DNA of 64,000 nt from Motacilla alba alba (GCF_015832195.1 NC_052046.1:21134161-21198160); one strand, 5' to 3'. Positions 49,734 to 64,000 are shown, numbered from the stretch's first letter. Notes: generated by a model not told the origin, from the letters alone. A program made the numbers and translations.

Positions 49734-52700
49734 CTGTAAAGAAGCATAATGATTACTATCAACATTACGCTGTCTTCAGTCTATTTTCACACTTCCTTTT
49801 CAAACTTCCTATTCATTCTAACACCTATCCTGCTACTGGCTGAACGCAAGTAACAAGTTTATTGATGACAATGGGAAGAACACTTGAGTTCTGTGTTATT
49901 AATTATACTTACAAGATCCTAAAAATCCTTCTGGAAAATAGGAACTCTCCACCCTGGTTTTTGTAAGCACTCACAGTGAGATTCTTGATGGTGTCTGCAG
50001 TATCAGCAGTGCAAACTGAATTAAGCTCAGGTACTTCTAACTCCTTTGAAAACCCTAATTACTGCAAATTAGAGATATTCATATGAGTAAAAAGGAAGTC
50101 AAGGTGGTTGACTGAGTCTAATATGAATTCTTGTATACTGTAGAAATAATAGCAGCAGAAGACCCCAACTTGTCTTCACTTTCTGACTTCTTTTATCTTT
50201 CAGTGTAATTTCTATACCTCAAAGATGCTATATCTACATTGCTGGTACCTACACTTGGGTCCTAAAACAGACAAAAGTCACCATGGCTGTAAATCAGATG
50301 TTCGCTCCACACCATTAATTCAGAGAACATTCTGAACACAGACGCCAGCAGAGACATAACAGCTGTTACTCTTACAGCAGTAAAGGGAAATTTTCAGAAA
50401 ATTTTTCTGCTGTGGAAAATTTCCCTTTTGGGCTTAGACAGCTGCTATCAGAGATTGGATCCAGACTTACCTGGAGATAGGCAAATTATTAACTTATCTT
50501 GGCAACCATGGTAAATTTCAGGTTGAGTATTGAATAGAAAAAAAAAGTCTATTTAAAATTAATCCCTTTCCTAAAGAGAGAGGTATGCTTCTCAGCATGG
50601 TCTGCAGTAGGAGTGGGTGACTAATGCAACAACCATGTCTTATCATATTTTATGAAGGGCACAGTCATGAAAGGCAAGTGATCAAGGAATTCTGAGTGCT
50701 ACAGGGGGCTTCCTAGTCATGAATTCATTGGTCTTGGCAGTAAGCTCCAAAATGCTGAGGAGTAGCAGATACAATGTATGCCTGCAGGATCACAGCCTGA
50801 GTTATCTGAGAGATCCCAAAATTTGCCTTAGCAACACTTCCAACAAGGAATAGCCAAGGGGATAGCATTATTTGATGATCCTAAACAGAAACTGATAAAG
50901 TAAAAACGCAAGTCAAATGTGACAGATTTTGACAGTGGGGTTGAAGGTCTAGAGACTCAGAATAGTGTAGAAGTCAAGAGATGGAGAAAACTTTAATAGC
51001 TATCTGTATTGGTTTGATGTTCTCAGCATATTCATATTCAAAACAACCTATCCTAAATGAAAACCATGTAAGTAACTCAATGCAAGAGCAGGACTGGATT
51101 TAGTGTGCACAGAATTAGGACAGAGCATACTGGAGAGAAATAAACCCAATGAAGCAAGTCCATATCATCTTTGCTGGAGGTCTAGGTCTCAGTATAAATG
51201 CCACTGTTATTTGAAGAAAAGAAGTTAATTCTGACAAGCACAGAAATTACATTACTAGTTCAAATAGCAGAGGAGATATAATCTTGAAAATTGGAATTTC
51301 AAATTTGGGTGAGGCCAAGTTTTTACCATAGCTTAGCTATCAAGCTATGTTTAATATACAGCAAAAGATAAATTATAATATTTGAGGTAAAATTTGCATA
51401 GAACCACTTTTTCAAATGTTTAATGTATCAGCTTTTTCACACTATGAACTTCTGTCAGAATTGTAAAAGCCTGAAGTTTTCCTATTAATTTAGATGAGGA
51501 TAAATTATGCCATCTTCTGTGATATGTTTTAAAGTGCAGAATGACTGTAGGATACTTCCAGCTTTACATCACTTTGACCTAGATGTTTTTTCAGACCTAG
51601 GTTTGCGTATCATTCTAGATGAGGTTCTCCATGAGTGCTTTCCCCTGTCATTTCCTCATGTAAGTTCTGCAGTAAAAGACACAGCAGGCTCCTGGTCTTC
51701 CCAGATTATGGATTTGAAATCAATGAACCTTTCCATTTAGACTGGATTAGACAATGTAAATTAATCTAAACCCCACATCCTTCTCTGTTCCCTTCCCCAA
51801 CATGATCTCTTAACTCTTGCTCTTCAAAGGGAAAACAATCTCTGAAGACAGGCAGGCTCAGCCAGGAAAATGCCACTGGTCCCTTTGTCCTGCTCAGCTC
51901 CTGTGGAGCTACAGCTCTTTTAGTACATCATGGGAGGACAGGTCAAGCCATGAACTTCTGGGTGCCTTTTCTGCAGATCAGCCATGTGCCCATGAAAGCT
52001 AATGAGCCAGAAAGGGTCTGAAATCTTGTTTGTTGGGAGTTTCAAGCATGTCCCAAGACAGTTTGTACTATGTGTAACCAGCAACCTTGTTGAAGTGCAT
52101 TCAGGTCCTGGTGGGCAGATGAAGCAGAATACAGACTGCAGAGATACCACATCAGGAAGGGCATATTGATTTCTACTTGAAGTCTTACCTTGTCTGAAGT
52201 ACAAACTGGTGAGACCTCCTGGTTGAATCAGTATGTGACTTTGGTAGCTTGCTGTTTCTTTGATAAACAGCTCCAATTGTCTAGGGGTGATCTCTTTCAG
52301 GCATGTTGTAGCAAATTCAATATTGTAGCAATTTCAAATTCAGATTTTGTTGCTTAGTTGCACATACTGAGATTGTGTACCTTTCCTTTACGAATCTAAA
52401 GTAGAGTAGTACAATTTTTACAAGTTACTTCTCACATAGCTGCTTCCAATAGGCAGACCTCTAGGTCTCTAAATAACTGACAGGTTTTTACAGATTTGCT
52501 TTGTTTTCCAGAGAAATACATAAATATCTGAATTCGGTGAGCAAATCTCATATGATCTTTGGGGAAAGAAAAATTCCCTCTCAGCCCTCAGCTATAGTCC
52601 CCAGGGGAAATTTGTTGTCTTAGGGAGAGTCTCCACCATGAACAATTTCATCCTTTCTGAGTTCAAGTTACAATGTGAAACAGATTACCTTTCAAACAGT

Positions 52701-55700
52701 TCTGTATTATCTTAATGAAAACCACATTTTTTAACACATCAGCCAGGCAGAGGCCATAAAAAAGTGCCAATGAGAGATCTGCCTTGGAGATTTAAAAGCT
52801 TCCAATCACAGATGAAGCATAAATGTGCCTGAATAGACTAGACACCCAACACAGAATGCAAAAAGATCACAGAGATTTATATACTGGGGTGTAGATTCCT
52901 TTGAAGAAAAAAAAAAAGAATTAAGACAAATGTAGACTAAATTCGGCTTATACTAGACTGGATCTGGAGTCTCACCAATACCACATCACTGACAGTGATG
53001 TGGAGCAGGTTTTTGCCTAGTGCGTCAGCTAGAATATTTATGAGAGTCAAGGTGGTATGATCAGATGAGACTGGTAACTTGTTACTACAGCATCATAGTC
53101 AGTGCTACAGGCTTGCTTGTGGGATGATGGGACGAAATTATCACTGTGGTAGCTCAGACTAGTTGTTTGAAAACACAGTTCACTTACATGGTGGCTGAGC
53201 TGTGTGCAGAACCAGAGTTTTAAGTATTGGGATTTGACTTACAAAGAAGATCTTTACTTCTGCTAGACCACCTTGGAGCACATCTTATTCATCGGTTTTA
53301 GTAGTCTCTGACTGCTGTGAATATACAGTGTGAGAATCTGCTTCAATTTACGTTCACAATCTTTTCCTGTGCAGCCAAGAGGAGAAACAAGGATCATCCT
53401 TCATTTTCTCCATCACATTTAAGACTTTATTAAATGCTTATAAGTACTTCAAATGCACAAGTGGATGACAAAGAATATAAGCCTTCTTCCCTGCTATCCT
53501 GTTTGGGTTTACCTAATGGGCTTGCAGCTGCTACAGGGAGTTACTTTGGGATATGTGATATGGAATAAAAGAGAATTTGACAAAAGCTTGTCTGTGCTCT
53601 TCCTATACACAATTTTGGGAGCAATCTTTATCTTTTTGAAGTCTACAGGAAGGCTGGATTGTTTGTTTTTATGTGGTTTTGTTTGGCTTTTTTAATTTTT
53701 TTTTTTTTTTTTTTTTTTTAATGCTTGTGTTTTAATCTCTGAGGCAAGGAGATATATACATCTTAGTTACCTTTCTTTTTCATTTTCCCCCTGGGATTAC
53801 TCCTGGACAAAGGAATGCTTGCTGGTGAAACACAACTATTGTAGAAAGTATGTTTGAAGAAAGTTCAGGAAAGTACTATAAAGAAGCTCACCCAGCCCAA
53901 GGCAAAATGTGAATTTTTTTAGGAGTAGTATTTGTGTTCATGGTATTTTATGGTATTTTATCATACTATTTCCACCTTAGTAACAATGAATGTATTTGCA
54001 CTGCTAGTTTCAGATTTTCTGCATTATAATTTTAGCCTCAGAATTTTATCCAGCCTAACTGGTCTGCCAAGTCATTAGCTTTTCATAATTTAAATGTTTT
54101 CAAGCATATTTCCTGGCTTAGAAAAAAGTGATTAAAAATAGTAATTATGGTTAACTGAGTTCTGAGAGTCTGCATGTATACCCACTTGTGGCTTTACTAC
54201 TCTTGGCCATTTCATTTTTTTCTTCAGCTATTATTACACACTAGATAACCTGGGGGGATTTTTTTTTTTTTGAGTCATCATTCAATCATCTATCAAAAAT
54301 TGTTTCAGTCATCTTAAAATAATTCACAAATAAGTATTTGCTGTTCGTGTGTGGAATAGAAAGCCAGGGAGGGGCTAGATTTGCCAAAATGAAATAACAG
54401 TGTCATGATTCTCATTAGCCCCTGTATCTTCCAGAGTTCAGTGATTCCAATGATTGCTCAGAAGGTGGGATGCCTTAAACTTAGTTTGACTATAGGACCC
54501 TGCTCATGAAACTAACCACTGTTCTTTAGTTCCTGACATGTTCCTGACATGGCCTGTTTTGAACCCCCCATTAAGATTATTCTTGCTTTATATCAATAAC
54601 AATTGATATACCAAAGTCTCTTGAATGAGGATTTATATCTTGTGAGCCACATCTTATTTAAGCTTTTTAACTACTAATCTGAAGTATCACATCACAGCAA
54701 GAGCCTCTAAAATGTGCTCCTGTGCAAAACATATAACCATCCTAGTAGTTAGGGTATACTTTTAGCAGCTGAGAAATTCTGATTTGTATTTTGCCTGCAT
54801 AAGATCTGAGCTAAACATCTTTGCAGCTGCTAATTTTTATTTGCCTGCCTGTGGATTACTTGCACAACTGTGATTATGGCTTTTTTAAACTATGGCCTGC
54901 CTCTCCATAAACTCAGTCAACTTGTAGATTTCCTAGTTTATTCACAATACAGTGTGAATGTTCCCATTCACTCTAAGCCTCCAGCTGAAGTTTGCTGCTA
55001 GGAACACAGAAATACCAGGAATTTCATGGTTGGCTGAAGTTTCTTCTCTGCTAGTATTCTTCTTGCAATTTCTTATGTGAACTGAACTTGTTCCATCTTA
55101 ATGGTAGATTTTTTTAACCTCATATCTCATACTAGAGACTGCTCCTGATTTTACCAATCCCTGTTGAGAGTTCCTTTACTCTGAAATCTTTTCTTTCATC
55201 TCCCATACACATCTCAGCCTGCGTTTTGCTAGATTTAAACAAATCATTATTTTCCAGTCTATTATGACACAAGAAACATTCCATTTCCCCTCTTATCTCA
55301 CTAGTCTTTCTCTGTACAGTTTGATTCTCTGAGATTTTGCTGCTAATGGAAAGAGAAACACCTGCTTAGGCTGTTGCTTCTGGTGCCCCTATTTTATGTC
55401 TCTTTGGCTGAGGGTGCTGTCAAGGTGAAGCCCTCCCACTGATCACAAATAGTCATGATTTTATTTCTGAGTTGTTGAAGTGTGTTTCAGTTGTTAGCTG
55501 TGGAGTGTGGATGCTGAGGAGTAGAATGGCACTGAGAAGTCTAAGTTTGCACGTGCGCCACAGAGACTCAGAGAGGAAGGAGGGCTGGCATGGGGAATTT
55601 TGTAGCATGCAGCAGCATTATGCATCTCTGTGGTGAAGATGCAGAACCCTAAAAAAGGTGCAGGCATGGCCCTGCTGTTTAACCAATATGAATCGTGATT

Positions 55701-58080
55701 TAAAAAATATGAAACATAAAGATCCTAAGGGATGTCTTTGACAAAAAAAGGAAACATTTCAAGCAAAGTTACTGACTATTCCTTATGATGCTGTAATGCC
55801 AAAATGACCTCTGCAAATTTCTCTCTCCTGTTTTGAAAAATGCAAAACTTTCTTAGGCCTCTCCAGTTAAGAATGTTTAATTAAAACATTTTCTTCTGTT
55901 TTATGAGGAAAAGAAATGAACTTAAATCTGTCAAATGGTGACAGATTTACTTAATGAGTTCTTAGCATGAGACTTAAAACAATGTGGTAGTGGACATGGT
56001 GAAAGTGGCTGCATGAAAGCAAAAGTCTGCATAATTACCATGATGTAAGTTCCTTTCTTTAATGAAGACAGGGAAAATTTGTGGAAGCAGTATGACAGGA
56101 AAACAAGAATCACATTTAGAGTGAAATGACATGCCAAAGAGTACACTGAACTGAGAAGGGTATAAGCAACTCTGAAATTTGGGAAGTTTGCATCTAATGT
56201 TTGTGGTCTTTTCCTCATTTACATAGTCAATAGAGATCAATGGTTTAGAGCTGTTTCCTCCTCAGGCACTGGCCCTTGGCAATGAAACAGTAGCTGATCA
56301 ATATGTAGACTTCAGCAACCAGCTGAGGTGGATCTGAGAAATGTGTAAAGGACAGGCCTTCCAGATTACAGAAAGGATTGCTGCAGGATGGTGTGGAACT
56401 GCAGTCAAGAGAAAAAGCTTAATTGTAGTTTTGAACTCCCAGAGTTGGGCTATTGGCAAAGCAAGAGCAAGAGCAAGCAGTGAGCTGGGCTGCCTGTACA
56501 TGTCTTGCTTGATCTTTCCATTTTCTCTGAATGCTTAGAGGTAGATTTATATAAAACATAAAGTATGCACAGAAAAGTGACACCTTTTCCCAGGAAAACA
56601 ATGCAAGTACTAAAGGATCCTATTCTCGGCATACATGGCTGCATACAGAGGCATGTGTATATACAGGCAAGGCAAGCAAATGCTGCCTCTTGGGATCATG
56701 TGCTTTACAGTGATTCAGGATAAGGGCCATTCATACTTGAGATGCATTTATTTGAGAGGTGTACTTTGGCTTTGGGATTGTAAGAGGAATGAGAATGCAG
56801 TTTGGTCTCTCTACCTACCACCCTGTCTCTCACCAAGACAGGGCCTTGACCAGGGGAGTGTTCCTGACATCTGGGAAAAGCAGCTCCTGGCAGTCTGTAT
56901 CAGTGTTATGTCATGTAAACAGCCTTGTGGTGTCATGCCCCACCTACCACAGGAGCTTGCTCTGCCGTGGGAAGGAGACACATCGACTCTGAATGGAGGA
57001 AAGATCGAGATGGCTTGTTTTGACAAGACCTTGTTTTGCAGAAGCTATGCAGAAGAGAAAAGCTGCTTTGTTTGACCCAATTTACTGTGAGCATCACTTT
57101 GGTAGTAAAAAAAAAAATAGGAGAATTAGTTCCATACTTAGCAGTAAATTCAGTTTCTAGAAGTGAAACAAAGTGAAAGAACTCTTTCATAGAGGAAGAA
57201 ACAATATTGCAATAATCAGAGAACAATTTTATTTCATTTACCCCTTCTGCCTCAGGCTCTTAAATGAAGGAAGAGAGATTCTGTGTTGCCAGTTCCGGTA
57301 CTGTTGAAGGCATTTGCAATCAGTGTGTTTTTAAACTGGTCAGGCTCCAACTTAAAATGTATTGGTTTTGATTAGCAGTACTCCTGAGGGAAAACTTTTT
57401 CCATAACTGTGCATCTCTGAGAGCTATTTGTGAGAAAGTATTTGAGAGTCCAGTTTGCTTTAAATTTTGGAATAATTTGGAGGCAGAATTTTAAAGGAAT
57501 GCCCACAAAGAAATTTTTTCTCTTCTTATGCAGAAGAAAAGGAAGTTCCTTTAATTACAGTGGAATACAATTTTGCAAGACACCTTTATGTTTAATCTCT
57601 TGTCTTTGGAAGCATTGTGGCAATAACCCTTGTTCCATGTTTAATGACAGTTCAGAGATCAGCAATATTCTCTTTAAACACAACAGACTCTGTAGATGAT
57701 AAAAAGAATTTGAAGCATCCTTTCATGCAATTATTCCATCACACAGCTCAATAAAGAAAATTTGGATTTCCTTATTTTTATTATACTGCAAGTATACAAT
57801 TACAAGTGACATCACAAATGCTTAGCACAAGAGGCATTCACAAATCAATAATTTTTTCTGGGTGTAATGGCCTATAATGCTATCTTTTAATAAGCATAGA
57901 TATGTAGAGAATGCAAAATCCAACTTACGTCCAATGTTTTGTAACAGCTCTTGATGGCCCTCTGCCACTGTTTTCCCCAGTCCCTTCCATTACATGGTTA
58001 TTGAAGTATCTAGAATTTTTCACTGAGTGGGAAATAATCAGCATTAACACTAAACATGACCTAAGTAATGCCCATGGTCA
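49734..58080. other. 5' flank of the receptor, no gene seen
   Basis: No convincing coding exon. The acceptor just before exon 1 implies a 5' non-coding exon somewhere to the right. It cannot be located by sequence alone. A poly(T) run lies at about 53698-53719. The 146-codon plus frame at 56635-57075 lacks recognisable domains and is treated as chance. Confidence 0.5.
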
Positions 58081-58081
58081 C

Positions 58082-58330
58082 AGAATCAGAATCATATGGT
58101 CATAGAATCATAGAGTGGTTTGGATTGGAATGGACCACTTCCACTAGTCCAGGTTGCTCAAAGCCCCATCCAGCCTGGCCTTAAATGCTTCCTGGGATGG
58201 AGCATCCCCACCTTCTCTGGACAATCTATTCAAGTGTCTCACCATCCCCACAGTGAAGAGTTTCTTCCTAGTATCCAATGTAAACTGACTCTGTTTCTGT
58301 TGAAGGCCCAGCTTGGTCTAAAATGCTATG
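58082..58330 (-). mobile_element. CR1 3' fragment
   Basis: Minus-strand CR1 with the terminal ATAGAATCATAGAGTGG on the plus strand, then the reverse of the 3' region (ccatccagcctggccttaaatgcttcc). Confidence 0.9.
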
Positions 58331-61300
58331 GTCCTGGCATTGCACACCAGTTAGTAGTAGGGCAGGGGCTGTTGTTGCCATAGTTCATGCAATTATACAG
58401 TTATCAGCCCTTCTCTAGTGGTGCTGCTTTGGGTGGAAATAGAACTTGTCCCTCTATCTTCCCCTTAACTATTTTTTTTCCATTCAAAACCAGAGTTCTG
58501 TGAAGGCCACCTAAACTTGGCTGTGCCTCATGGTGACACAAATCCAGTAATGCCTTTTTGCTTAACTGAGTTTCTGAATCATGAAGAGTAAGAAAAAAAT
58601 AACACATCACAGATCTGAAACTCTGATAAGCTTCTGAGTAGTGTTGAGTAGGCTTTGTACATCTTTGAACATCAAGATCTGACTTATGGCACTGGATAAG
58701 CTTATCACAAAAAAAGAAGCAGTTAATAGAGGGAAAAAATCCAAGAAAAGTCACATTTCTTTACATTACTTTCTTACAACTTATTTAAAGGAGAGGGGTT
58801 TCTCAATTTAAGTAATTTAAAAAATGAAAATTATAGTGAAGCCCGGAAGCAATTTATGTGCCTCCTGTACTAGTTAGTCTGTTCACCTCAAGGAAGTTTA
58901 TCTTCAGAGATCAAAAGACTCAGAAATATTTTCTCTCACATCACCTTCAATGCTTTAAAGAGAAATCTCAAAGTTGAAGGAGATTCTGATACTCTTGTTG
59001 AAATATCTTTTCAGAGGCTCTAGGGAGTTTGATGGAGCCATTGTTTTCTTTGTGAAAGTAGAGGTATAAGGTGGAAGATTTAATATTTGCTGTAGGTTCA
59101 AATGGGCAAATCAAACAAAAAACATTTTCCTGATTGTTATTAACCCATTTCAAAAGGGGAAAATATAGTGAGACATTTCTAAGTTACAAGTGCTGGAATT
59201 TTTTTTTTTTGAGAATGGCTTTTCAGACTCCACTGCACTATGAAGCTGTAAGACTCCAATAGCTGCTGGTAAATAAAGGCACTTAACTACCTTTGCATGT
59301 AGCAGGCTATAATTCCTTATCCTATAATTATAGGAAACCGCAGTGTTTTGAATATTATAGTCATATTTTAGTTTAAATACTTTGTGCTGAAATTTCTGAA
59401 ATTTCTTATCTGCAGCAGCCTATTTTATGTAACCCTGTGTCCATATAGTATGCATTGAAGAGCTTCTTGACAGTCATTCCTTTTTTGATGAAAAACTGTT
59501 TTATTTAACTTCTCGTCCCATAACTTCTACTAGAAAATAATTTTTTTGAGATAGAAAAAAACAAACTTCTGCACTTTTCTACTACATATGTCCTTAGATA
59601 AAACCACATTTATTCACTAAGTGGAAACAAATAAAATATTATTTATACCCACAGAAATGTTCTCCGCTTTTTAATAACCAATACAAAAAAAAAAAAAAAA
59701 AAAAAAGATATTTGAAAGTTCTTCTGAAAAACTTAAAATGAAAGAACACTCCAGCTCAGAGGAGCCTGACAGGCCTGGCATTCTGAAAAGTGACAGGCAA
59801 GAGTTGAAGTAGAGGGCATGTGATACAGAGCCATCAGGGTGCCTTCCTCTTCAGCTTTTGGATACTGTTAGTTTTTTATGTTCCTGTCCTCCTTCACTTC
59901 CCTTTTAAGGAAGGTTAGGCAAAGCTGGTACACTTCCACAAAATGTTCTTATATTTTAACATTTTTTTCAGAGAAAGAGTGCTGTCAAAAATTCCTCATC
60001 CATCTCTATATCTATTTGTGGTTTATATTGTATAACAATAATGTAATAATTTACATAATTGAATTGCTCATAAAGGCTATTATGACTGAATTTCTCAGAT
60101 ATATAGATACTGAATTGCTTCAACAATAAAAACATAAAACCACTATGGAGATTAACAAAACTCAAATTTGAGCTGGAGTTCTGCAGCCAATGGAATTTTT
60201 CAATTTGGCTGCAACAAAACATTAAATTATGCTGACATTTTCAAATCTGGCTTCCTGATGCCTGGCACACAGTCCTTAGAGGCACAGCTATACGGTCATG
60301 GCCTTGAGTGTCTTATTGCTCTGGAAAATCAGTCCCACAGCTGTCAAATTCAGGATTTCATGACACAGCAGAAGCCCAAGATTGAAAAAGTAGGCTTTGC
60401 TACTGAAGCCTGAAAGGATTCATCTGGTGTACAACTCCAGGTATTTCATAGCCAAAAGAAATTACGTGTTTTGAGTAGCTCCCTCTGCCCATGATGCTCA
60501 TGGAGCTCCTGGAGGCCAAGGGCAGGGCCCAGATGTGGCAAATCCAACAAGCATCCCCCAGCCATGCACTGGAAAAGGTCTGTGGCTGCAACTTCAAACA
60601 CACTTTTTTGTCAGGCTGTGGAGTGTGTGCCAATATTCCTTGCTCTGAGGGCACTGAGCCATGGATTCTTTGCCCAATGGGTAGGGGTGTCCTGTGTCCC
60701 ATCCAGCTGCCCACATCTCAGCGAGGGGCCTGGATTTTGTGTTTATTTCCTCACAGTGACATCTGCTGGAAAATAAGCTTCATTCAGGAAAGAAAGATTG
60801 ATTTTTACTATGAATTAAACATTTACTGGATGCCAGGAACAAGACATTATGTGAGGCAAAGATCATAGAAAAGACTAGCACAAGTGAAAAACACTGGCAG
60901 AATATTAAAAAAAACAAAACTTCCTGAGAACACTGGAATCTTGTAAAGAAGCCTGTTGCAATTTCCTGAAATCATGTACTAACTGACCACAGTTTTACAC
61001 CCAAAGTCCAGCCCAGGGCAGACTTCAGAGGAATGTGCTGTTTCTCTGCACAGTGATTTCCGAGGTTGCTGAAGCCCTCTTCCAGACATCTTGTGAGGTT
61101 TAATCAATGTATGGACCATCTTTTTCTCCCATTCCCATATTTTAGGAAACTGTTCTTTCATTTGTAAAAGGCATAATTCTCACTTGGAAGTCCTTCTGTA
61201 CTCTCAGTTTCCCGAGAGATTCAGGAAGCAAAAAGAAGGTAGGGAGGAAATCTGTCACTGGGCATTCAGAGAAGCTATTCTTCTAACATGGCTGCGTAAC

Positions 61301-61587
61301 AGAAAACAAACCAAGACTGAATGGGTTTCTCCCACTCAAGAAAACACCACTAGGTGTCACTAAATGCCAGAGATTGTCAGTACTGGTCCCAAGATGCACA
61401 TCAAAGGGAAAACACTGTGTATATTTCATATGTATGCTGCATTATTACCATGCCTTTCTGCAACCACCAAAGTGTGAGGTCATTTTAGCTTTTAGCAAGA
61501 TTTGCATTTGTTTTGGGAAATATCTCTGTCTTCCAAACAGAACACATAAACCTTCAAGTTTCCGATTTCAATTGAATATACTTTATT
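58331..61587. other. non-coding flank
   Basis: Nothing recognisable beyond a 23-base poly(A) run near 59684-59706 and unsupported open frames. Confidence 0.45.
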
Positions 61588-61799
61588 TTATGTACAGCAT
61601 GGGTGAAATAATCTTGGTCCGTATAAGCTGTTAAATTCTACATGTTTACACTTGAGAGGAGTTACTTTAGCCTCAGGATTAAAATAATGATGGTGTTTTA
61701 TCTGGTTTTTCTGCCATCCGTACTCAGAGAGGTTGTACTCAGTGGAATTCTCATCAACATCTCGTGGAGTCAAAGGAAAAGACAACCCAACAGTATTTG
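61588..61799 (-). other. possible terminal coding exon of an unknown gene
   Basis: A minus-strand open frame with protein-like composition, containing PRDVDENSTEYNLSEYGW and VEFNSLYGPRLF. Its TAA stop is immediately followed by AATAAA, as at a short 3' end. The upstream acceptor is weak (TTTTAAAAG). I do not recognise a family. It could be chance. Confidence 0.22.
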
Positions 61800-62194
61800 C
61801 TTTTAAAATACTTTTGTATGTGCATATACAACACATAAAGAAGTGTTAAAACTAAGGCTGCCAATGAAGCTGCAAACAACAGCTTTGTCCTACCATCCTG
61901 TGAATTTTAGAGCAAACGTGAGGGGGACCAACATTTTTTAAGTGTGGTTTCTCTCTCAGATTGAGTTGTGATTTCCTTAAGTGTAGGAGGACGCAGAGAA
62001 AGAAGATTTTGAGTACAGTGGCCTGATTTTTGAGAGGTGTATCAGAGGTCTTCCAGCAACATCCTAACACCAACTCTGCTCAGTTCCCTACCTCAGTGAT
62101 TGTCTGGTCTTTCCTCAGGAAGGAAGGATGCAGAGTCAGGACGTAATTGTGAGCAACCAAAAAGAGGATTAATCAGCACACAGTATGTAACTAC

Positions 62195-62402
62195 CCTGCC
62201 TTTAGCATCTGTGAAGGGTCTCAGTAACAGGGATCTCTGCTGGAGCTGCTGATGCTGGGTTCTGACACACAGCCCAGGGCAGAGCTCTGTAAGGCAGGAC
62301 TTCCTTAAGCTGGCAGTGCTGCTGATCTCCTGGGAAAACTCTGAAGTTTCTTGTGTTTCTTCAATCAAATATTTGGTGCCAAAGGAAGGATGGAAGTGTG
62401 TG
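62195..62402 (-). other. possible internal exon of the same unknown gene
   Basis: An open frame between a good acceptor (CCTTTTCCAG) and a weak donor (GTAGTT). It contains FHPSFGTKYLIEETQETSEF. Its exit phase does not match the best entry phase of the 61588-61799 candidate, which weakens the pairing. Confidence 0.18.
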
Positions 62403-64000
62403 CTGGAAAAGGAAATAACAAAATGAAAAGTGAATAGCCATTCCTTCTACTGAAGGAACAAAAGCTGTGCAGAAGAAAAAGCAGCATTTGTGTCTATTGG
62501 TAATGACTGATTCTTAATGCATTCAAGAAAATTGTACAGAGATTGCCTGCTCATCTTTTGTTCTTTGTCACATGATAGGAATATTTTCTGAATTATTCTT
62601 TTGCCAAGAGTAATTAAAAAAAAAATATATATATATATTCCATAGTTCAACCTCTTCTCCTCTTAGGAAGAAAATCTCCCTCCAGAATCCCATATTTTAT
62701 AATTACAGTTTTCTCTGACAGGGAGTAATAAGAGTAAGCCTCTCATTGCTCTGATCATTTAGTTTGGCTGTGCTTCCTATCCTCACTCAGACATATTAAT
62801 TTTGAACTTCAATGTAGTCCTCTCATACAGAGAGCAGAAAAATTCTTTTCACAGTTTTTTCTACATAGAAAGTGAAGATGACTTTATCTCATGTACCTAA
62901 TGTTTTAAGGTTTAATACACACATTTGCAGAGTGTATAGAAAATGAAAAGCAGTATATTAGAAGCAGTAGTACATTCTATTTTGATTATAAGAGGTGCAT
63001 TAATGCTTTTCCTCATCCCTCAAATAAACAGCAGTGCTATTCCTTCCTAGACATCCATAAAAATACATCTATAAAAGAGGAGGAGAAGTAATTATAAGAT
63101 AAAGCTTCATAAATAAAAAAAATACAGAAATAAATGATTTTAAGATGACAGCTGTAATCTCTCTCACTGGTTTCTTTTGATCTCCTTGAGGCTCATTAAA
63201 TTGTGGGTGGCAGACCCTGCTTCCGTATTTGAAAAAGAAGCTAAAGTGCTGCTTATGAGCAAGCAGAAGTTTCAAAGGTAATGAGGCTTGGGACCTATAG
63301 ACCAGAAAGTATAGGTTGATTTGCATACGTTTTCCACCTCTCCTGCTGCTTATTTGCATTGTTCACCATTTTCCAGCCAGTGCAGAAATCCTCAGCTGAT
63401 TTGTTAATATTTGCCTGGTGCTCATAAGCATTACGGATCGTCTTCAGGTAGACAGGGGAAAAGAGCACTGGCCCAGTGAACTTCCAATCAAATTACTTGA
63501 GTTGTGACACTCTCATTTTCATCTGCTCCTTACCCTGGATAAGCATCACAGATTTTCCATAGTAACTGTGAATGATAAATTCACAGGAATGTGTCCTAAA
63601 TCAAAAGTCTGTAATAGAAAGGAAATGCTGAAATTCTTCCTCCTTGGGTTCTATATGTAAGGGATATAAACATCCTCTATATTTCTGTGAATATACCTTG
63701 TTTATTTTTCTTTCTCTTGTTTCTGTTGGCTTTTTTTTTCCCCTTCATATTCCTTTGCTGATGAGGGTTGAGGTGCTGATTTGATGATACAAATCAAATA
63801 TTTGTGCAGTGATTGATGTGGAATTGTCTCAGCAGATATGCTTAAAGCAAAATATCTCTTTGGATGCTGATTGACTGCCTTTGCCTAACTTTTGTTACAT
63901 GCTGGTCTAGTTAGCTTTGTGGGCCAGTCCTGCACATAAGCACTGATAGAATGAGATCCCCTACACCTGGAATGGACTTTTATGGCAAGGAACACTCACA
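62403..64000. other. non-coding right edge
   Basis: No gene or known repeat is supported. There is an (AT) run at about 62626-62637. Other frames look random. Confidence 0.45.

Noticed and set aside
56635..57075. 146-codon plus-strand frame
   Set aside because: No recognisable domain, no splice context and cysteine/tryptophan composition typical of chance frames.
1..64000. CRISPR array, operon, phage or bacterial mobile system
   Set aside because: No regular spaced repeats and the sequence is plainly vertebrate with spliced genes and CR1/LTR elements.

Overview
The window reads as a songbird (passerine) nuclear genome segment. It is AT-rich, has spliced genes with GT-AG introns, many truncated CR1 retroposons, and solo LTRs of types I recognise as common in passerine genomes. 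From knowledge of avian genomes I would expect this to be the Z chromosome (inference). There are no bacterial-style operons, CRISPR arrays or tRNA/rRNA genes that I can see.

Layout. (1) 1-~5.6 kb, plus strand: the last three coding exons and 3' UTR of SREK1, a splicing regulator. Its C-terminal RS/KE-rich tail is confidently recognised and its stop codon is at 3521-3523. (2) ~5.6-19.2 kb: the interval between two convergent genes, holding two CR1 fragments and otherwise non-coding. (3) 19.2-49.7 kb, minus strand: a complete 14-coding-exon type I cytokine receptor of the gp130 family that I assembled by hand. All splice phases agree and the exons sum to 2115 nt, i.e. 704 codons plus stop. Architecture: signal peptide, two-domain cytokine-receptor module, three fibronectin-III domains, one membrane helix, Box1 exon, large terminal exon with a YLKQ STAT3-type motif. 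It lacks an Ig-like domain and in plan resembles IL31RA. The membrane-proximal domains also resemble LIFR/OSMR. The orthology is not settled from sequence alone. (4) 49.7-64 kb: upstream flank of the receptor with one CR1 fragment and two weak exon-like ORFs at 61.6-62.4 kb.

Most interesting points. The receptor's WSXWS signature is nearly gone. Its last intron contains a decayed second copy of the cytoplasmic terminal exon (about 22.08-22.65 kb) that still has a usable splice acceptor, in phase, and a 63-codon open frame. The same intron holds a separate, recent 82-bp copy of the real terminal exon's stop-codon region (23362-23443). A small CpG-rich island lies inside intron 1, just downstream of the signal-peptide exon. 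Together these suggest an evolving, rapidly diverging receptor tail. SREK1 and the receptor have no obvious functional link beyond being convergent neighbours.
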